Source: CAZBME01 sp964645835
Lineage (GTDB): Bacteria; Desulfobacterota; Syntrophia; Syntrophales; UBA8958
Assembly: GCA_964645835.1 (NCBI GenBank)
Contig: CAZYDG010000072.1
Coordinates: forward strand, 142,783-206,782
Direction: 5' to 3'
Length of the DNA: 64,000 bases
The translations under genes and the position numbers were made by a program. This document shows positions 31,912-40,851 of this stretch, in pieces. The number at the start of each line of letters is the position of its first letter. Within the stretch, counting starts at the first letter, position 1. The notes below the pieces were generated by a model. It was not told where the DNA came from and ran no database searches. It saw only the letters and a list, made by a program, of their open reading frames with translations.

Positions 31912-33468
31912 ATGAAAAAGATTGTCGCCATTCTGCTGGCACTTTCTATGTTGGTTGCGGGACAAGCAATTGCGCAGGACAAAGTCACAAAACCAACCGA
32001 TGAACAGCTAAAAAAAATATTGTCTGATTTTGATCAGTATGCGGCCAAAGCAAGGGCCGATTGGAAGATTCCCGGTATGGCCATCGGGATAGTTCAGAAT
32101 GACAGGCTCATCTTTGCCAAAGGCTTTGGTGTCAAAACCGTGGGTGGCGATGACCCTGTTACGAAAAATACCGTTTTCCAGATCGGTTCGACTTCAAAAG
32201 CCTTCACGGCAACCCTTTCTGCGATGCTTGTGGACGAAGGTAAATTAAAGTGGGGAGATAAAGTTATCGATCACCTGGCGGACTTCAGGATGTATGATCC
32301 CTGGGTAACCAGGGAATTCCAGGTCGTCGATTTGATGTCTCAGCGCAGCGGCCTGCCTCCCTATGCCGCGGATGCACTTTACATCGTAGGTTTTGACCGC
32401 CCTTATATAAAAAAAGTGCTCCGTCATATAAAGCCGGTAACCAGCTTCCGCACCACCTATGCTTATCAAAACGGCCTGTGGCTGGTGGCAGCTGATATTA
32501 TCGAGAAATATACCGGAAAGACCTGGGAGCAGGCGCTTAAGGCGCGTATTTTTGAACCCCTGGGAATGTCTGATTCATCGGCGGATAAGCAATCTTTCGT
32601 GAATGCCAAAGACGTCTCTTCATTGCATGCGCTTGAAGGAGACAAGGTCACCGCTTTACCTGTGAATTGAGAGTTTCTTGACTGGAGCTACACAGCTGGT
32701 CCGGCAGGATCGATAAATTCAAATATTGTCGATATGGCGAAATGGCTGACCTTTCAGATGAATGACGGAAAGATTAAGGATAAGCAGTTGGTTTCGGTTG
32801 CTAATCTGCAGGTCATCCGTTCACCGAAAACCATTATCCAGTTGGGAAGCGAAGCGCATAAAAATGTTTTTTATTGTTTAGGCTGGATATACATGGAACA
32901 CTCACCGTATCCAATTGTCTGGCATAATGGCGGAACCGCCATGAAAACCATGGTGGCCTATATTCCCGAACAAAAAATCGGGATCGTCATTCTTTCAAAT
33001 TATGTGACAGAACTCCCTGAACTGCTGGCTTTCAGGTTTTTTGATCAGTATTCCGGCAAGCCGGTCAAGGATTTAAGCTCAGAATCATTGGCCAAATTGG
33101 AAAAAATGAAGAAGGAAGAAAAAACCAAAAACCCTTTGGCACCTAAAAACCCAATAATGGCTATGCCCCTGGAAAAATACGTTGGAGATTATTCTAACGA
33201 AATTTATGGCAAGATAAGCATTTCCCTTGTTGATGGAAAATTGACAATCCTGATCGGGCCTAAAAAAGCCAAGATAGCTCTCCAGCACTGGATTAAGGAT
33301 ATTTTTTCTACGCGGTGGCTGGGTGAAGGCCTTGGCGCTGAATCCGGATTTGCAACTTTTCAGGTCGATCCTAAAGGCAAAGTCATGGGTGTAACTCTCG
33401 ATTCTCTGAATCAGGATGATGAACTGGGGATTTTTAAGCGCGAAGAAGACTCCGTAAATAAATCTTGA
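31912..33468 (+). pseudogene. Class C beta-lactamase-like serine hydrolase interrupted by in-frame TGA
   Basis: A frame of 519 codons with a single TGA at 32668-32670. Upstream part: signal peptide MKKIVAILLALSMLVAGQAIA, the catalytic IGSTSKAFTA (S-x-x-K) and YAYQNGLW (Y-x-N). Downstream, in the same frame: GPAGSINSNIVDMAKWL, the WHNGGTAMKT motif (equivalent of KTG/HxG) and a C-terminal DUF3471-like domain to residue 518. The protein sequence continues smoothly across the stop, so one base change is enough to explain it. Strong AGGGGG before ATG. Either a recent pseudogene, a sequencing error or readthrough. Relatives are esterases and D-amino peptidases. Confidence 0.8.
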
Positions 33469-33518
33469 ATAGACAATAAAAATGATAAATTCAAAAAGAT
33501 TGGGTTGAAAATCAGCTT

Positions 33519-33635
33519 ATTAGGTTGTTGAAAAACTCGATTTTGCACAGGCTGTCGATTGACTAGGCTTGCAGCGCAAAACAGCAGACGCCGTCCCCAC
33601 GAAAGCGTGGGATGGAGTTTTTTCAACAGCCTGTT
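33519..33635. repeat. Dispersed MITE-like repeat, family A, copy 1
   Basis: Ends TTAGGTTGTTGAAAAACTCG and GAGTTTTTTCAACAGCCTG are inverted repeats; the interior GGCTTGCAGCGCAAAACAGC recurs in the copy at 42162. Right end crosses the stop codon of the DUF3343 gene (33634-33636). Confidence 0.75.
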
Positions 33636-33861
33636 ATTCGAGGGGCCTCATCTCGATATAATCGACCTTACATGCAAGGGACTCAGCGATTCTATCCTGA
33701 TCCACCTTCGCAAACCTCAGGCAGACCCCACAGTCTGAGCTGATCGATTTAGGAACAGGAATCAGCTTAAAGGGAACATCCTCTTGCTTAAGGACTTTCT
33801 CCGCCATAAGGGCATAAGATACTGACTGGAATAAAACAACCCAGTATGTTTCCCCGGTCAT
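33634..33861 (-). CDS. DUF3343 protein (putative Se/S carrier)
   Basis: 75 residues. FQSVSYALMAEKVLKQEDVPFKLIPVPKSISSDCGVCLRF is characteristic of DUF3343, described as putative Se/S carrier-like: the Cys in SSDCGVCLRF would carry the selenium or sulfur. The upstream gene is a LysR regulator of the type linked to selenium metabolism, 46 bases away on the same strand. The stop codon lies within a family A repeat end. Confidence 0.85.
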   Translation of the reverse strand: MTGETYWVVLFQSVSYALMAEKVLKQEDVPFKLIPVPKSISSDCGVCLRFAKVDQDRIAESLACKVDYIEMRPLE

Positions 33862-33907
33862 CAGGTTCGCACCATTCGTTGTTTAACGTCCTGTAACGCA
33901 ATGACGA

Positions 33908-34837
33908 CTATCGTTCTTCCTTATTGTAATTTCTGATAAATTCCAAAAACACCTGATGGTGCCTCATAAAACTCGCATTCCTTCGATAGATCAGATAAAT
34001 GGGCCTTTCAATCTGCCAGTCTTCGACTGCAACCTCTCGAAGGAGTCCCATCTTCAGTTCTCTCTGGACTGCACGTGTGGATAGGACGGATATTCCCAAC
34101 TCTTCCAGCACGGCTTCCTTGATCGCCTCCGAACTGCCCAGTTCCGCGACGATTTTAAAGTTTGCCAAATCGAGATTGATTTTCTCCTTTAAGAAACGCT
34201 CTAATGTTGCCCTCGTACCGGAACCTTTTTCGCGGAGGACCATAGGTTCTTTCATCAGATCATTTACGGAAACAGGCCGGCCGTTTGCCAAAGGATGGTC
34301 GGCATGAGCGACAACAGCCAGTCGATCCATCCAAATCGGTTCAACTTCCAGCTTCCCGTGAGATGGCTTTCTTCCGATAAAACCCATCTCCCGCTCATTG
34401 GCTTCTATGGTTTCCAGGACCTCTTGGCTATCTGCGTTATGGATATAAACCATGATCTGTGGATAAACCTTCCGGAAAGAGCTCAGGATTCGGGGAAGGA
34501 TGTATGTCGACGGGATCGAGCTTGCCGCAATAGAGATATCACCCCCTTCGTTTTCATAGAGACGCATGATACGATCACCTGTCTCATCCCGTGATTTCAA
34601 TATTTTCCGAGCGTAGTCGCACAGGATTTTACCTTCAGCAGTAAGGGTCACACCAGATCGTCCACGAATCGCAATCGGTGCGTCGAGAATTTCTTCTACA
34701 TTCTGAATATGTTTGGTTAAAGATGGTTGAGAAAGGTTCATCTTCTTTGCGGCACGGCTGAATGTCCCTTCAGCCGTCAAGGCAACGAGGGCCTCCAACT
34801 GCTGCAATGTAATATTTTTTAAATCATCCTTTTTCAT
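33908..34837 (-). CDS. LysR-family regulator, selenium-metabolism type
   Basis: 309 residues. N-terminal winged helix (about 10-68: LQQLEALVALTAEGTFSRAAKKMNLSQPSLTKHI) and a LysR substrate-binding domain (about 95-300) with the effector-domain segment MVLREKGSGTRATLERFL. This last motif and the pairing with DUF3343 match the group called selenium-metabolism-associated LysR regulators. It would sense a small ligand, unknown. Likely autoregulated: paired AAGAATA half-sites lie in the upstream region at 34961-34974 and 35066-35095. Confidence 0.85.
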   Translation of the reverse strand: MKKDDLKNITLQQLEALVALTAEGTFSRAAKKMNLSQPSLTKHIQNVEEILDAPIAIRGRSGVTLTAEGKILCDYARKILKSRDETGDRIMRLYENEGGDISIAASSIPSTYILPRILSSFRKVYPQIMVYIHNADSQEVLETIEANEREMGFIGRKPSHGKLEVEPIWMDRLAVVAHADHPLANGRPVSVNDLMKEPMVLREKGSGTRATLERFLKEKINLDLANFKIVAELGSSEAIKEAVLEELGISVLSTRAVQRELKMGLLREVAVEDWQIERPIYLIYRRNASFMRHHQVFLEFIRNYNKEER

Positions 34838-34960
34838 AGCTTTGACCTATCTTCCCTTTTCTTTTTGCTTTCCTGGCTGTACTTTGGATGTATGAATACC
34901 TTATCAGCAAACGCTTGTTCACTCTATAAATTATATCTATAACATAATCTTTTCAACGTC

Positions 34961-34974
34961 AAGAATATATTCTT
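34961..34974. promoter_or_regulatory. Palindrome AAGAATATATTCTT, candidate LysR operator
   Basis: A perfect 14-bp palindrome 124 bases before the LysR start codon. The half-site AAGAATA recurs as an inverted pair at 35066-35072 and 35089-35095. Confidence 0.4.
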
Positions 34975-35064
34975 AGCTTATATTCAAAAGAAGATCTGAA
35001 GTAACTAGGACATAACAGCTATTTCAGATAATGAAGTGAATTATTATCCTGAAGGAGAGGGGAT

Positions 35065-35096
35065 TTATTCTTAACATCTATTATATTTAAGAATAA
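35065..35096. promoter_or_regulatory. Second inverted AAGAATA pair
   Basis: TTATTCTTAA (35065-35074) and TTAAGAATAA (35087-35096), a 10-bp perfect inverted repeat with a 12-base spacer, sharing the half-site of the palindrome at 34961. Confidence 0.4.
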
Positions 35097-35206
35097 TCGC
35101 AAAATAAATTACATTCTGGGATTATTAATTTCATGAATATCGATATGTCACTTACATATCCCAAAGCCATCATATCGTCTATTTTGCAACGACCCCTTTT
35201 TACGAC

Positions 35207-35235
35207 TTGACACTACGTCATTAATTGATTAGCCT
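35207..35235 (+). promoter_or_regulatory. Candidate promoter of greA
   Basis: TTGACA (35207-35212), 17 bases, TAGCCT (35230-35235), about 45 bases before the greA ATG. The -10 is weak. Confidence 0.45.
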
Positions 35236-35280
35236 GACAGCCTGCGATAATTAATGAAGAGATGAGGCGTAAGGTATTTT

Positions 35281-35763
35281 ATGAAGAAGATTCCTATCAC
35301 AAAGGCGAGGTTCGACAAACTGAAAAAAGAGCTTGATCATTTAAAAACAGTGGCCGTACCGGAAAATATCCGTGATATTGAAGAGGCCAGAGCCCACGGT
35401 GATCTTTCGGAAAACGCCGAATATACGGCCGCTAAAGAGAAACAATCTTTTATCCATGGTCGCATTCAAGAGCTTGAGAACAGCCTTGCAACATCGAATA
35501 TTATCGATCTGAGCAATCTGACGACAGATAAAGTTGTATTTGGATCTTCTGTGGTAATCGAGGATATTAATACGGGAAGCGGCATCACCTACCAACTCCT
35601 TGGCCCTTATGAATCTGATATAAGCTGCAATAGGATTTCAGTCACATCACCCATCGGCAAGGCCCTTATTGGCAAATGTGTTGGTGAAGAGGTTCGAGTC
35701 AACACACCGGGAGGTATCAGAGAATTCGAAATTGTAGATATCTTCATCGATAAAACACCTTGA
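35281..35763 (+). CDS. greA: Transcription elongation factor GreA
   Basis: 160 residues. The coiled-coil hairpin tip EARAHGDLSENAEYTAAKEKQ carries the acidic pair that activates transcript cleavage by backtracked RNA polymerase; the C-terminal FKBP-like domain ends SPIGKALIGKCVGEEVRVNTPGG. Standard length. Single gene, followed by a degenerate repeat. Confidence 0.95.
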   Translation: MKKIPITKARFDKLKKELDHLKTVAVPENIRDIEEARAHGDLSENAEYTAAKEKQSFIHGRIQELENSLATSNIIDLSNLTTDKVVFGSSVVIEDINTGSGITYQLLGPYESDISCNRISVTSPIGKALIGKCVGEEVRVNTPGGIREFEIVDIFIDKTP

Positions 35764-35785
35764 AAGAATCACCCCAATAATCATA

Positions 35786-35925
35786 ATTAACTGGTTTCAA
35801 AAAGGCAAACAGTTATAATTCCTGTTCTGGTTTCAAGGTGTCGAGGAAGAGGCGACTTGAGGCATATACAGAAACAGGTTGAGGAGCCAATTTTGAACCC
35901 AACGAAACTAGTGCGTTGAGTTTAG
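35786..35925. repeat. Degenerate family C repeat, copy 2
   Basis: GTCGAGGAAGAGGCGACTTGAGGC and GAGGAGCCAATTTTGAACCC align with the interior of the element at 18112-18237 in the same order. Terminal repeats are not recognisable. Confidence 0.45.
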
Positions 35926-35939
35926 AATGAAAATTAAAC

Positions 35940-35979
35940 AACAAAAGCCGCGGCATCCCCGGATGCTGCGGCTTTTGTT
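35940..35979 (-). terminator. Terminator of the ATP synthase operon
   Basis: A stem of about 18 bp, AACAAAAGCCGCGGCATC with its complement, closed by four bases. On the minus strand it is followed by GTTTAATTTT. The symmetric A/T ends allow termination from either side, so it may also stop greA transcripts. Confidence 0.85.
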
Positions 35980-36004
35980 ATCGTACTATTTATAAAACCA
36001 GGCG

Positions 36005-36412
36005 TCAGCCCTTTTCTGCTACGCGCAGTCTCGTTTCGGCCATAACTAGAGCCAGGCGTGTCTTTTCATAGTCCGGATCTTCCTTGGCCAATTTAGCAAG
36101 TTTAGCCTCCGCTTCCGCCTTGGCCTTTGCCGCCCGATCCTTGTCTATCATTGACGCCGTTTCCGCCGATTCTACCAGAACGGTGACCTTGCTCGGTAAT
36201 ACTTCCGCATAGCCAGTATTCACGGCATAGCAGGTTCTCTTGTTGTCCTTCGAGAAGCTCAACTCTCCAATCTCAATGGACGACAACAGCGAGGCATGTC
36301 CTCTCAAAACGCCAAATTCACCTTCCGTACCCGGTATCGTCACTTCCTCGACTTGTTCGCTGAAAGCCAACTTATCCGGAGTAACGATTTCCAACAACAA
36401 TTCATCAGCCAT
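36005..36412 (-). CDS. atpC: ATP synthase epsilon subunit
   Basis: 135 residues. Beta-sandwich N-terminus (LLEIVTPDKLAFSEQVEEVTIPGTEGEFGVLRGHASLLSSI) and a two-helix C-terminus (about 90-135) that can inhibit rotation. Part of the F1 central stalk. Last gene of the operon, 14 bases after atpD. Confidence 0.95.
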   Translation of the reverse strand: MADELLLEIVTPDKLAFSEQVEEVTIPGTEGEFGVLRGHASLLSSIEIGELSFSKDNKRTCYAVNTGYAEVLPSKVTVLVESAETASMIDKDRAAKAKAEAEAKLAKLAKEDPDYEKTRLALVMAETRLRVAEKG

Positions 36413-36426
36413 ATGATTTCCTCCGG

Positions 36427-37833
36427 CTATTCAGACAGCCTCTTTGCTTTTTCCAGAACTTCTTCAATACCGCCGACCATGTAGAAGGCCTGCTCGGGCA
36501 AATCATCGTGTTTACCATCCAGAATCTCTCCAAATGCCTTAACTGTATCCGGCACGGAGACAAACTTTCCGTCAACGCCTGTAAACTGTGCAGCAACGAA
36601 GAACGGCTGCGACAGGAATCGCTGAATCTTTCTGGCACGGCTAACCGTCAACTTGTCTTCCTCGGAGAGTTCATCCATACCGAGAATAGCGATGATATCC
36701 TGAAGATCCCGATACTTCTGCAACGTTACCTGTACCCTCCGAGCGACCTGATAATGCTCCATTCCAACGACGTTGGGATCAAGGATTCTTGATGTTGAAT
36801 CCAAGGGGTCCACGGCGGGATAGATACCAAGTTCTGCGATGGGGCGTGACAAAACGACCGTTCCATCCAGATGGGCAAAGGTCGTGGCCGGTGCCGGGTC
36901 CGTCAAGTCGTCGGCAGGAACATACACGCATTGAACAGCGGTGATCGATCCCTTTGTCGTCGACGTGATTCTTTCCTGAAGACCACCCAAGTCTGTGGCC
37001 AGCGTCGGTTGGTAACCAACGGCAGAAGGCATACGCCCAAGAAGGGCCGAAACCTCCGAACCTGCCTGAGTGAAACGGAAGATGTTATCGACGAACAGAA
37101 GAACGTCCTGTCCTTCCACATCTCTGAAGTATTCAGCCGCAGCCAGAGCGGTTAGGGAAACTCTCGCACGGGCTCCGGGGGGCTCCGTCATCTGACCGTA
37201 AATCAGCGCGGCCTGTTTGATAACGCCCGATTCGAGCATTTCACGATAAAGATCGTTTCCTTCACGTGTTCTTTCACCAACGCCTGCAAACACGGAGATA
37301 CCGCCGTGGTGCATAGCAATATTATGAATCATCTCCATCATGACGACTGTTTTACCGACGCCAGCGCCGCCGAACATACCCATCTTACCGCCTCGGGGGA
37401 AAGGTACGAGAAGATCGATAACCTTGACACCCGTCTCCAAGACATGCACCGATGTATCCTGTTCCAAAAAGGTAGGAGCCTCACGATGGATGGGCATCAT
37501 GTTTGTCTGATCTATGGGACCGAGGCCATCCACAGGACGTCCTACGACGTTCATGATTCTGCCTAGGCCAGCCTTACCGACGGGGACCATAATCGGCGCA
37601 CCGGTATCCTTCACGCTCATACCCCGGACTAAACCGTCCGTCGTATCCATGGCGATACATCTGACTACGTTATCACCCAAATGCTGGGCAACCTCGACAA
37701 CCAGATTGTCTTCCTGGTCATTGATCGCGGGATTGGTAATAAGAATCGAATTCAAGATTTCTGGAAGCTGACCTTCCGGAAACTCTGCGTCTACGACCGG
37801 CCCTATGACCTGTACAATCTTCCCTATACTCAT
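36427..37833 (-). CDS. atpD: ATP synthase beta subunit
   Basis: 468 residues from MSIGKIVQVIGPVVDAEF. P-loop GGAGVGKTVVMMEMIHN, catalytic Glu in GVGERTREGND, the DELSEED-like segment DELSEEDKL. Site of ATP formation in F1. AAGGAG is 6 bases before this ATG and directly abuts an ATG two codons upstream, so the inner ATG is chosen. Confidence 0.97.
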   Translation of the reverse strand: MSIGKIVQVIGPVVDAEFPEGQLPEILNSILITNPAINDQEDNLVVEVAQHLGDNVVRCIAMDTTDGLVRGMSVKDTGAPIMVPVGKAGLGRIMNVVGRPVDGLGPIDQTNMMPIHREAPTFLEQDTSVHVLETGVKVIDLLVPFPRGGKMGMFGGAGVGKTVVMMEMIHNIAMHHGGISVFAGVGERTREGNDLYREMLESGVIKQAALIYGQMTEPPGARARVSLTALAAAEYFRDVEGQDVLLFVDNIFRFTQAGSEVSALLGRMPSAVGYQPTLATDLGGLQERITSTTKGSITAVQCVYVPADDLTDPAPATTFAHLDGTVVLSRPIAELGIYPAVDPLDSTSRILDPNVVGMEHYQVARRVQVTLQKYRDLQDIIAILGMDELSEEDKLTVSRARKIQRFLSQPFFVAAQFTGVDGKFVSVPDTVKAFGEILDGKHDDLPEQAFYMVGGIEEVLEKAKRLSE

Positions 37834-37860
37834 ACCCATCTCCTTAATAGTGGTTATTTT

Positions 37861-38736
37861 TTATCCCTTAGCCAAGGCTTCCGTACCACCGACAATATCC
37901 ATCAATTCTGCCGTGATGGCTGATTGTCTTGCCTTGTTGTATTTCAATGATAACGATCCGATCATTTCATCGCAATTCCGGGTCGCATTATCCATAGCTG
38001 CCATTCTTGCCCCGTTCTCACCGGCAGACGTCTCCAAAAGGGCTCTAAAAAGCAGAACACGAACGTACATGGGCAGCAGCCGATCAAGAAGTATCTCATC
38101 CGAAGGCTCATATATATACTCAATGCGTTTCTCAGGGTCCGCAGCCTCCTCTGAACCGATAGACGGCAGAGGAAATAGCCTTACGACCGCCGGCCTTTGG
38201 ACTGATACGTTCTTGAACTCATTATAAATGAGATAAAGCTCATCATACTCTTCCTTAATGAAGGCCGGAATTATATCATGGGAAATCTTTACGGCGAGAC
38301 TCATGTCGAATTTTCCGAGCTGATCGACTTGTTCATGATGTAAATTCGCCTTTTTCCTGAAATAATCCCTTCCTTTGCGGCCAACCGGAACGAGAGAGAC
38401 ATCAAGGCCTTCCGATATCTTTGTCTTCACAAACCGTTCTGTTGCCTTCATGATGTTCGTATTGAAACCGCCACAGAGCCCACGATCCGATGACATGACA
38501 ACAACCCAGATCTTCTTGGGGGGCCGAACGGCAAGGAGCGGATGAGACAGCGCGTCCACTCTCAGCGCCAGACTGTTTAAGACTTCCATGAATTTTCCGG
38601 CGTAGGGGCGGAAATTCTCCATGCGCGTCTGCGCATTTTTGAACTTCGATGCAGCCACCATATTCATGGCCCTGGTTATCTGCTTGGTTTTCGTAACGGC
38701 GACGATCTGCCGTTTAATGTCCTTTAGTGCGGCCAT
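37861..38736 (-). CDS. atpG: ATP synthase gamma subunit
   Basis: 291 residues. N-terminal helix MAALKDIKRQIVAVTKTKQITRAMNMVA and C-terminal helix AAMDNATRNCDEMIGSLSLKYNKARQSAIT form the rotating coiled coil; SDRGLCGGFN is conserved. Central shaft of F1. Follows atpA by 54 bases. Confidence 0.97.
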   Translation of the reverse strand: MAALKDIKRQIVAVTKTKQITRAMNMVAASKFKNAQTRMENFRPYAGKFMEVLNSLALRVDALSHPLLAVRPPKKIWVVVMSSDRGLCGGFNTNIMKATERFVKTKISEGLDVSLVPVGRKGRDYFRKKANLHHEQVDQLGKFDMSLAVKISHDIIPAFIKEEYDELYLIYNEFKNVSVQRPAVVRLFPLPSIGSEEAADPEKRIEYIYEPSDEILLDRLLPMYVRVLLFRALLETSAGENGARMAAMDNATRNCDEMIGSLSLKYNKARQSAITAELMDIVGGTEALAKG

Positions 38737-38790
38737 TAAAACCTACTCCCTTTTCTAATAAAATAATACATCTATATTTAGTATATCCCC

Positions 38791-40302
38791 TTATCCTGCA
38801 AAGGTAGCTTCAAATTCCGTCATGACATCCTTCAACTTCTTCTCAAGATCAGGACTGATAATCTGCTTTTCATCGATTTCTTTGAGGACTTCAGCATACT
38901 TGCCTTTTACAAAGGAAAGGAGTTGAGCTTCGTAATCTTTGAGTTTTTCGACTTCATGTCTATCCAAGAACCCTTTTGCACCGGCAAACAGGATTAGGAC
39001 TTCTTCGGCCAGCGACATGGGCTGGAACTGCGGCTGTTTCAAAATTTCAACAAGACGAACACCACGATCAAGCTGGGCCTGCGTTGATTTGTCCAAGTCG
39101 CTTCCGAACGATGCGAAGGCAGCCAGTTCGCGGAACTGGGCGAGATCGAGTTTAAGAGTTCCCGCCACCTGCTTCATGGCCTTTACCTGCGCGGCGCCAC
39201 CGACGCGGGAGACGGAAATACCGACATTGATGGCCGGGCGGACACCGGAGTAGAAAAGACTCGGCTCCAAAAAGACCTGCCCATCCGTAATGGAAATAAC
39301 GTTTGTGGGAATGTATGCCGACACGTCACCGGCCTGCGTCTCGATAACCGGAAGGGCCGTGAGCGAACCTCCACCCAGGTCCGCGCTAACACGGGCTGCA
39401 CGCTCGAGAAGACGGGAATGGTTGTAGAAAATATCTCCGGGATAGGCCTCGCGTCCCGGCGGTCTTCGAAGAAGAAGTGAAATCTGCCGATAGGCCACAG
39501 CTTGCTTGGAAAGATCATCATAGACGATCAAGGCATCCTGACCACGATCACGGAAGTACTCGCCGATGCTGCATCCAGCGAATGCGGCAACGTACTGAAG
39601 GGTTGCAGGTTCACTGGCGCTGGCGGAAACAACGCACGTATAGGACAATGCATCGTGCTTCCTGAGGTTCTCAACGATCTGGGCCACCGTCGACTTCTTC
39701 TGTCCGATGGCAACGTAGATACACTTGATCCCCGTGGTCTTCTGACGGATGATGGCATCGATGCAGATAGCAGTCTTCCCGATCTGGCGGTCGCCGATGA
39801 CGAGTTCGCGCTGGCCGCGGCCAATAGGCGTCATGGCATCGACGGCTTTGAGGCCTGTATACATGGGCTGATTAACGGGCTGCCGCTGAATAACGCCGGG
39901 GGCGATCATTTCGATACGCCGGAATTCCGAGGTCTCAATGGGTCCCTTACCGTCGATGGGCGCACCCGTCGCATCGATAACGCGTCCGAGAACGGCCTCG
40001 CCGACTGGAACCTGTGCGATCTTGCCTGTACGTTTGACGATATCGCCTTCTTTAATATGGGTAACTTCACCCAAAACGGCAACACCGACATTATCCCTTT
40101 CAAGGTTCAAAACCATGCCCAGGATGCCGCCGGGAAATTCAAGCAACTCCATGGCCATTGCATTCTGGACACCGTAAACTCTGGCAATACCGTCACCAAC
40201 GGAAAGTACTGTCCCTGTTTCACTAATATCCAGTTTTTTCTCATAATCCTTGATTTGTTTGGATATGATTTGACTGATTTCTTCTGCCCTAATTGTATCC
40301 AT
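38791..40302 (-). CDS. atpA: ATP synthase alpha subunit
   Basis: 503 residues, standard. Motifs: SVGDGIARVYGV, P-loop GDRQIGKTA (the usual Thr before GKT is Ile here, the GKT core is intact), VYDDLSKQAVAYRQ, LLLRRPPGREAYPGD with the arginine finger region ISVSRVGGAAQ. Non-catalytic nucleotide-binding subunit. Lies 3 bases after atpH. Confidence 0.97.
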   Translation of the reverse strand: MDTIRAEEISQIISKQIKDYEKKLDISETGTVLSVGDGIARVYGVQNAMAMELLEFPGGILGMVLNLERDNVGVAVLGEVTHIKEGDIVKRTGKIAQVPVGEAVLGRVIDATGAPIDGKGPIETSEFRRIEMIAPGVIQRQPVNQPMYTGLKAVDAMTPIGRGQRELVIGDRQIGKTAICIDAIIRQKTTGIKCIYVAIGQKKSTVAQIVENLRKHDALSYTCVVSASASEPATLQYVAAFAGCSIGEYFRDRGQDALIVYDDLSKQAVAYRQISLLLRRPPGREAYPGDIFYNHSRLLERAARVSADLGGGSLTALPVIETQAGDVSAYIPTNVISITDGQVFLEPSLFYSGVRPAINVGISVSRVGGAAQVKAMKQVAGTLKLDLAQFRELAAFASFGSDLDKSTQAQLDRGVRLVEILKQPQFQPMSLAEEVLILFAGAKGFLDRHEVEKLKDYEAQLLSFVKGKYAEVLKEIDEKQIISPDLEKKLKDVMTEFEATFAG

Positions 40303-40305
40303 GCG

Positions 40306-40851
40306 CTATACTTCCTCCCCTAAGAGATTCCTTATATTATTCAGTTGGGTCTTTATACTATTATCATAGAGGGTGTCCCCAACGCTGACGACTATGCCGC
40401 CGAGCAAGGATTGATCCTCTGTTACAGTCATCTGGACCTGCTTTCCCGTTTGCGCTTCCAAACCATCATGGAGTCCCTTCTCCAATTCCGGCGACAAGGC
40501 AAAGGCGGTTTTCACACTGACCCTCACTGTCTTTAGGGCCTCGTCCATCATCTCTCGATAGGATTCGACGATGTCTGCAAGGATGACAATCCGCTGTTTG
40601 TCAGCCAGAAGCTTCAAAAAGTTCGCCGTAACCCCGGAGATATTCGTTTTAGCCATAATAGACTCAACGACGGATTTTTTTTCCATCTGGTCAAATATGG
40701 GATTGGCCAAAAATCCTCTTAAATCCTCATTCCCCTCAACGATGGAGGAGAAACCGCTTAGCTCCCGATAATAGTTTTCGAGTTGCTTTTCCTCGACGGC
40801 AATCTCAAAAAACGCCCGGGCATATCGTTTGGCAATCGTGCTTCCGGTCAA
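40306..40851 (-). CDS. atpH: ATP synthase delta subunit
   Basis: 181 residues. IAKRYARAFFEIAVEEKQLENYYREL opening and the C-terminal GGIVVSVGDTLYDNSIKTQLNNIRNLL are conserved in OSCP/delta. Links the peripheral stalk to the alpha subunits. Its ATG overlaps the atpF stop. Confidence 0.95.
   Translation of the reverse strand: MTGSTIAKRYARAFFEIAVEEKQLENYYRELSGFSSIVEGNEDLRGFLANPIFDQMEKKSVVESIMAKTNISGVTANFLKLLADKQRIVILADIVESYREMMDEALKTVRVSVKTAFALSPELEKGLHDGLEAQTGKQVQMTVTEDQSLLGGIVVSVGDTLYDNSIKTQLNNIRNLLGEEV

Larger units (their letters stand above)
34838..35280. other. AT-rich regulatory region between lysR-type gene and greA
   Basis: 443 bases without a gene. It holds a palindrome AAGAATATATTCTT, a second inverted pair of the same half-site, and a promoter of greA at 35207-35235. 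The rest is AT-rich with no other structure I can support. Confidence 0.6.

Noticed and set aside
32668..32710. Selenocysteine insertion at the TGA of the serine hydrolase
   Set aside because: Only a weak six-pair stem with two G-U pairs and a 10-base loop can be drawn after the TGA, and the family has no functional Cys at this place.
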